64,000 nt of DNA from Zhuqueibacter pondensis (lineage in GTDB: Bacteria; Zhuqueibacterota; Zhuqueibacteria; Zhuqueibacterales; Zhuqueibacteraceae), in contig JAPDQK010000011.1 in NCBI GenBank assembly GCA_034505955.1, forward strand, positions 1 to 64,000, given 5' to 3'. Below the pieces are notes generated by a model that saw only the letters and a list, made by a program, of their open reading frames with translations, did no database searches and was not told the DNA's origin. Shown in pieces: positions 59,537 to 64,000 of the stretch. A program made the translations under genes and the position numbers. How positions within the stretch are numbered: position 1 is the stretch's first letter; every line of letters begins with the position of its first letter.

Positions 59537-61348
59537 ATGCGGATTGATCGGAAAATTTTCCTGTTCACGGCGCTGCTTTGCCCGGTGATTGTTGTCGCCA
59601 AAAATTACAAAGGTGCTGAGCTGCGCACCAAGGTCGCCTACACTTACGGCCGTTTCGAGGTGCGGTTGAAATCGGCGCAGCGCGAAGGTGTGGTGTCGTC
59701 ATTTTTTACCTATTATGATGGCGATGTTTCATTGAATTGGAATGAAATCGACATCGAGATTTTGGGGAGATACGCCGATGACGTCCAGTTCAATACGATC
59801 ACGCCGGGTCAAAACAATCATGTTCGCCATCAGCCCATTCCGTTCAATCCGCATGTGGATTTTCACACCTACGCTTTTGAATGGACGCCGGAATATGTCG
59901 CCTGGTTCATTGATGGTTTTGAAGCTTATCGCCAAACCGGTGAGCACATTGCGATGCTCAACAAGTCGCAGAAAATCATGATGAATATTTGGAATCCGGC
60001 ATTTGTGAATTGGGTGGGGAGCTGGGGTGCCGAGGCGTTACCGGCATTTTCATACTATGACTGGGTCAGTTATGCCTCCTACACCCCGGGCACGGGGAAC
60101 ACTGGCACGAACAATAACTTCACCCAGCAATGGCGGGATGATTTTGATTCCTGGGATCAGGCGCGCTGGGCTAAAGCGACGCACACTTTCAACGGCAACA
60201 ACTGCGACTTTGTGCCGGAGAACGTTGTCTTTCAAAATGGACTGATGACGCTTTGTCTCACGGATACCACCAATTTGGGGTATGTGGACAGAAATCCTCC
60301 GGTGGTCAAATGGGCGCGCGCCTCGGGAAACAACGTTACCGTGATGTTTTCGGAGGAAATAGACAAAATCACGGCGGAAAGACCGTCGAATTACCTCATA
60401 CCGAATGTCACGATTTCCGGCGTGCAGCTTCTTCAAGATCAGAAGAGTGTTCTGCTCGAAACTTCGGGCCTCAACGCGACTATAAGCCCCACGCTTGTGG
60501 TAATGGGGGTGAGAGATCGCGCCGCTAATCCGAATGTCATTGCCGTACGGGGCGTGAGCGTTATTCAAGAAGCGCCTCCGACATTTCCCCTGCAAATCAA
60601 CGTCGGAGGAGCACAACAGGGCGATTTCTTGGCGGACCAACCGTGGAGCGAGCGAGCTGCATATGGTTTTTTGGATGGCAGCGCCAAACAATGGCCGAGC
60701 ATTCTCCCCATTGCCAACACTGAACAGGATACGATTTACCTGACAGAGCGATGGGGACTGGTATTCTACAAGGTTCGTGTTCCCAATGGCAATTATCGCG
60801 TAACCTTGATGATGGTGGAAAATAACTTTGCCGCCGCCGGCAAAAGAGTCTTCGATATCTTCATTGAAGGCAAATTGGCGGTTGACAATATCGACCTTTT
60901 TCATGAAGTCGGTGCAAATACTGCGTATGTAAAAATCATCGATCCTGTTGAAGTAACCGACGAGATTCTCGACCTGCATTTCGCCGCGGTGATAGACCAG
61001 CCATTGTTGAATGGCCTCATTATTGAAACCTCGACTGCTGCCGGCGTCCGCGAGCTGAACGCTGGCCCGAAGCAATTTTGCTTGGCCCAAAACTTTCCCA
61101 ATCCTTTTAATGCCGCTACCACGATTCGATATGATCTTGCCGCCACGGAGAGACTGCAATTTCAAGTATTCGACCTCCTCGGCAATGTCGTTTACCAGAA
61201 AGATCTGGGCATGCAACCGGCGGGAAAGAATGAATTCCGGTGGGAGGCAGTTGATGCCTTAGGCCAGCCGTTAAGCTCCGGAATTTATTTTTATAAACTA
61301 GTCGGCAAGCAGAGATCGCCGGCCAGAAAGCTGCTATTGTTGAAGTGA
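59537..61348 (+). CDS. Circularly permuted GH16 beta-glucanase (lichenase-like), secreted
   Basis: The 603-residue protein has a signal peptide (about 1-16), then YKGAELRTKVAYTYGRFEVR and WNEIDIEILG (E70, D72, E74). The usual N-terminal part, WRDDFDSWDQARWAKATHTF, lies after it (about 198-217). This is the same permuted order as the gene at 50184, and it has the same Big-like and malectin-like domains. It ends in a sorting domain, NFPNPFNAATTIRYDLAA, without the five-residue insertion. Domain content is closely parallel to 50184, so the two arose by duplication. The ATG has a weak ribosome site. Confidence 0.87.
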   Translation: MRIDRKIFLFTALLCPVIVVAKNYKGAELRTKVAYTYGRFEVRLKSAQREGVVSSFFTYYDGDVSLNWNEIDIEILGRYADDVQFNTITPGQNNHVRHQPIPFNPHVDFHTYAFEWTPEYVAWFIDGFEAYRQTGEHIAMLNKSQKIMMNIWNPAFVNWVGSWGAEALPAFSYYDWVSYASYTPGTGNTGTNNNFTQQWRDDFDSWDQARWAKATHTFNGNNCDFVPENVVFQNGLMTLCLTDTTNLGYVDRNPPVVKWARASGNNVTVMFSEEIDKITAERPSNYLIPNVTISGVQLLQDQKSVLLETSGLNATISPTLVVMGVRDRAANPNVIAVRGVSVIQEAPPTFPLQINVGGAQQGDFLADQPWSERAAYGFLDGSAKQWPSILPIANTEQDTIYLTERWGLVFYKVRVPNGNYRVTLMMVENNFAAAGKRVFDIFIEGKLAVDNIDLFHEVGANTAYVKIIDPVEVTDEILDLHFAAVIDQPLLNGLIIETSTAAGVRELNAGPKQFCLAQNFPNPFNAATTIRYDLAATERLQFQVFDLLGNVVYQKDLGMQPAGKNEFRWEAVDALGQPLSSGIYFYKLVGKQRSPARKLLLLK

Positions 61349-61363
61349 CCGATGGGCAGTGAC

Positions 61364-61416
61364 CAGTGAGCAGTGGTCAGTGATCAGTCAAACTGCTCAC
61401 TGACCACTGCTCACTG
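61364..61416. repeat. Long hairpin after the second GH16 gene
   Basis: Two 25-base arms (61364-61388 and 61392-61416) pair with one mismatch around CAA, built from CAGTGAGCAGTGGTCAGTGA. It starts 15 bases after the GH16 stop and ends 28 bases before the GH2 start. It is a CAGTGA-type repeat like that at 59117, and may limit readthrough. Confidence 0.75.
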
Positions 61417-61444
61417 TTAACTGATACTGATGAAGGATGAACTT

Positions 61445-63811
61445 ATGATCAATCGTGAACGGGCTGGATTTCTCTTTAGAATGACGTTGGTGTATTTGTT
61501 CCTGTTTTCATCTCAAAGTTCCGTGGGCCAACAAATCGCCACGCTCGAAGCGACGCTGCGGCTTCGTACCGTGGATGCCATTACTCTTCCTTATCAAAAT
61601 GGCATTCCCGTTCCTTCCTTTGAAAAGCAGAAGCGTACCACCATCAGTCTCAGCGGCGAGTGGCGCAAGCAGCGCTTCGCGGCCGATCACGATCTGACGC
61701 TGAAAAGACGAGACTCGGCCGGCTATGCGGAATTGCTGGCCGAGGCCACCGATCGCTTCAAGCCCGAATGTGACGACAGCAACTGGCCCATCCATCAGAT
61801 TCCAGGTGTCGAGAACACGATCAATGTCTACGAGAAGCGACCGGAGTATTATCAAGACGGCGTTTGGTACCGGCGCGCTTTTACGGTCCCCGATTCCCTG
61901 CGTGGCAAATTTGTCAAGCTCATGTTTTATGCGGTCAACTATGTTGCCGACGTGTGGTTGAACGGTAATTATCTCGGTTATCACGAAGGCGGTTATACCT
62001 CTTTTGCTTTCGACGTTTCCAATGCCATCAAATATGACAGTGTGAATGTTTTGGCGGTGCGAGTCGACAATCCGCCGTGGGCCACCCGCATCGACATTGT
62101 GCCCTACTCGCGCGTGGATTGGTTCAATTACACCGGCATCATTCACGAGGTTTATTTGGAATTTTCCGATCTGCTTTCCGTGATGCGCGCCGACGTCGTG
62201 CCCAAGGAAATCGGCGGCAAAATTCAAACGACCATTGTGCTGTATAATGCCTCATCCGCGGTGCAAAGCGCGGAGGTGCGAGTGGAAATCTATGAAGCCC
62301 AAATTGACTCGCAAAACATTCGCGTGGAAAGAGCTTCAGATCTGATTGGCGCGCTATCTCCGATTTCCGGACAGACACAAACTTCCGTGACAGTGCCTGC
62401 GCGCGAGGCCCAAGTCTGGAGGACGACTTTGACGGTGCAAAATCCCCGGCTGTGGTCACCGAAACAGCCGAATCTTTATGTCCTGCGCGTCACCGTATCC
62501 CAAGCCGGCCATGTGGTTGACGAATTCTTTACGCAATTTGGCATTCGCACCATCAAAACCGCCGGCAACAAATTTTTGCTCAATGAAAAGCCCGCCTTCT
62601 TCGTCGGCATGGCGCGCCACGAAGATCATCCGAATTATGGACGCAGCATTCCCACGGCGACGATCTACGACGACCTGGTGAAAATTAAAAATCTCAATGC
62701 CAATTGGCTGCGCACGGCCCACTACCCGAATCATCCTTTCACTTACATCGCAGCGGATCGATTGGGTTTCGTCGTGATGGAAGAGATTCCGGTGTGGCAG
62801 TTCGATCTGCCTTCGGCCTGGGCGATTCAAAATATAGTACGGCATATTCACGAGCAGATGTTCAAGGAAATGGTGTTCCGTGATTACAATCGCCCGTCGA
62901 TCGTGCATTGGAGCACCAGCAATGAGTGCCTGGATGTCACCAACCGGCAAACTTTCATTCAACGCGTCAATCAGGAATTGGATAGCTTGTATCCGGACGG
63001 CAGAATGGTGGGCCAATCCGCGGCGGCGGACCGGCCCGGACCCGACGACCCCTCGCAAGCCGTCTGTGATTATGCCGGCTGGACAATGTATTTCGGTGTT
63101 TTCCATGGCAATACCGCCTACACTGGCACGAAATATTTTTTGGTTGATGCGAATCTCGCCTATCCGCAAAAGCCAATAGTCAATACCGAATTTGGCTACT
63201 GGTCATCGGAAAACGGCTCGACCGCGCCGATGCAGGTCGAAATCTTCAATGACACCTTTCGCGCTTTGAAACAGCGCGCCGCCATGGACAGTCTGGGCAA
63301 TTATGATTGTTGCGGTTACTTGATGGCGGTGACCTGGTGGTGCGCTTTTGATTGGTATCGCATGACCGAGGGTTTTCAGAGCATGGGGCTTTTGCACATG
63401 GATCGCGTCACCGAAAAACCGGTTACCCCGGTGCTGAAAGCGGCATATTTGCCGTACTTCAAGACCGGCGGGATCATGACCACCGCGGTGAAAGAAAAAG
63501 ACACTGCCGCGTTGATGCCGCAGCGATTTGTGTTGCAACAGAACTACCCGAATCCCTTCGGGAGGGGCTCATTTAATCCCAGCACCAAAATCAATTTCTC
63601 GGTGCCGGAGAAAACTCGCGTCAAGCTCGCGGTGCTGGATGTGTTGGGAAGGGAGATCCAGGTTCTTGTGGATGAGGTGAAAAACCCGGGTCAATATGAC
63701 GTGACCTTCTCTGCTCTGCAGCACTTGCAAAATTTGCCAAGCGCCGTTTATTTCTATAAATTGACAACGGATCATTTTACGGATGTGAAAAAAATGATTT
63801 TGATGAGGTAG
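61445..63811 (+). CDS. Secreted glycoside hydrolase family 2 enzyme with sorting domain
   Basis: The 788-residue protein has a signal peptide (about 1-28) and the GH2 architecture: a sugar-binding jelly roll (about 60-240, WYRRAFTVPDSLRGKFVKLM, GNYLGYHEGGYTSFAFDV), an immunoglobulin-like domain and a TIM barrel. The acid/base is E494 in HWSTSNE and the nucleophile is E582 in VNTEFGYW. It acts as an exo-beta-glycosidase, with galactosidase, glucuronidase and mannosidase all in the family. A sorting domain with NYPNPFGRGSFNP ends it. The ATG at 61445 follows AAGGATGAACTT, which is better placed than an ATG at 61430. Confidence 0.9.
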   Translation: MINRERAGFLFRMTLVYLFLFSSQSSVGQQIATLEATLRLRTVDAITLPYQNGIPVPSFEKQKRTTISLSGEWRKQRFAADHDLTLKRRDSAGYAELLAEATDRFKPECDDSNWPIHQIPGVENTINVYEKRPEYYQDGVWYRRAFTVPDSLRGKFVKLMFYAVNYVADVWLNGNYLGYHEGGYTSFAFDVSNAIKYDSVNVLAVRVDNPPWATRIDIVPYSRVDWFNYTGIIHEVYLEFSDLLSVMRADVVPKEIGGKIQTTIVLYNASSAVQSAEVRVEIYEAQIDSQNIRVERASDLIGALSPISGQTQTSVTVPAREAQVWRTTLTVQNPRLWSPKQPNLYVLRVTVSQAGHVVDEFFTQFGIRTIKTAGNKFLLNEKPAFFVGMARHEDHPNYGRSIPTATIYDDLVKIKNLNANWLRTAHYPNHPFTYIAADRLGFVVMEEIPVWQFDLPSAWAIQNIVRHIHEQMFKEMVFRDYNRPSIVHWSTSNECLDVTNRQTFIQRVNQELDSLYPDGRMVGQSAAADRPGPDDPSQAVCDYAGWTMYFGVFHGNTAYTGTKYFLVDANLAYPQKPIVNTEFGYWSSENGSTAPMQVEIFNDTFRALKQRAAMDSLGNYDCCGYLMAVTWWCAFDWYRMTEGFQSMGLLHMDRVTEKPVTPVLKAAYLPYFKTGGIMTTAVKEKDTAALMPQRFVLQQNYPNPFGRGSFNPSTKINFSVPEKTRVKLAVLDVLGREIQVLVDEVKNPGQYDVTFSALQHLQNLPSAVYFYKLTTDHFTDVKKMILMR

Positions 63812-63871
63812 GTTCGTAGTTTTGCATTTATACTGGTTTAGGGTTAGTTTTTGCATGCTACCAAACTCGTC

Positions 63872-63992
63872 TGTCATTCTGGAAGAATCTTTTTCAGCAT
63901 CAACTAAGACGTTAGAAATTCACGCTTTACTTCATGCGTAAAAAGATTCCCTACGGGCGTAGCTTACAGCCGCAGGCCTCCAGAATGACATC
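63872..63992. repeat. Intergenic repeat element with TGTCAT ends after the GH2 gene
   Basis: TGTCATTCTGGAAGAATC faces CCTCCAGAATGACAT at the other end. Inside is GATTCCCTACGGGCGTAGC, the inverted form of the 59450 core. It contains AATCCCTACGGGCGT-like bases that also occur inside the sorting-domain genes. It reaches nearly to the right edge, and no gene follows. Confidence 0.6.
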
Positions 63993-64000
63993 GCAGTGAA

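Noticed and set aside
60050..61216. Long frame antisense to the second GH16 gene (388 codons)
   Set aside because: It is a shadow of a clear sense-strand enzyme gene, with no recognisable domain.
1..64000. CRISPR arrays, tRNA genes, rRNA genes and transposase genes
   Set aside because: No regular spacer-repeat pattern, no T-arm/anticodon layout and no recognisable transposase were seen on either strand by eye.

Overview
The window reads as a chromosomal segment of an uncultivated Gram-negative bacterium of the Fibrobacterota-Chlorobi-Bacteroidota (FCB) side of the tree, most like the KSB1/Calditrichota type of lineage. The evidence is indirect. Seven secreted proteins (one cut off by the left edge) end in a C-terminal sorting domain of the type IX secretion kind (a PNPFNP-like motif, then a short beta domain ending in K). 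Two GH16 enzymes share the unusual domain order known from Fibrobacter, several beta-barrel or lipoprotein genes are present, and several starts are TTG. No rRNA, tRNA, CRISPR array, phage gene or transposase gene was recognised. No core gene of the type IX machinery is in the window.

Layout. 1-6400: tail of a secreted protein, a 1742-residue secreted multidomain glycosidase-like protein and a small Smr-domain protein. 6400-10400: a structured-RNA candidate ending in a strong terminator, alpha-glucan phosphorylase on the minus strand, and a short minus-strand RNA or attenuator upstream of it. 10400-16900: a GTPase of the cyclic 2,3-diphosphoglycerate synthetase family, carbamate kinase, two retropepsin-like genes (one frameshifted), sucC, a decayed small gene, sucD and ndk. 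17000-26650: an SPOR protein, then the DUF177-rpmF-plsX-fabH-fabD-fabG-acpP-fabF-rnc fatty acid/ribosome cluster. It is interrupted twice by two-gene HEPN plus nucleotidyltransferase modules, each preceded by a similar small palindrome. 27000-34670: lipoproteins, a methyltransferase, endonuclease V, an acetoin-utilisation-type deacetylase, pcm, an RpiB with an extra N-terminal domain, and PspC-type membrane proteins. 34900-49600: TPR and envelope proteins, an orphan solute-binding protein, a DUF5674 pair, a GH13 amylase lipoprotein, type III glutamine synthetase, a Trp/Tyr-rich lipoprotein and an outer-membrane barrel. 50100-63800: a run of secreted polysaccharide-degrading proteins (GH16, CotH kinase, SGNH hydrolase with TPRs, CBM9-like, GH16, GH2) without SusC/SusD.

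How the genes work together. The right-hand cluster looks like a secreted system for mixed-linkage beta-glucan: two endo-acting GH16 enzymes, a carbohydrate-binding protein and a GH2 exo-enzyme, exported and anchored through sorting domains. Intracellular and periplasmic alpha-glucan use is represented by glgP and the GH13 lipoprotein. The central cluster makes fatty acids and phosphatidate precursors.

Most unusual items. (1) Two naturally circularly permuted GH16 enzymes. (2) A five-residue insertion in the sorting motif of two, possibly three, proteins whose DNA matches the core of an intergenic repeat. (3) A 90-bp palindrome-ended element in two inverted copies upstream of secreted glycosidase genes. 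(4) Toxin-antitoxin-like modules placed on both sides of fabG. (5) Two candidate non-coding RNAs. (6) A near-identical 702-bp in-frame tandem duplication in the largest gene.
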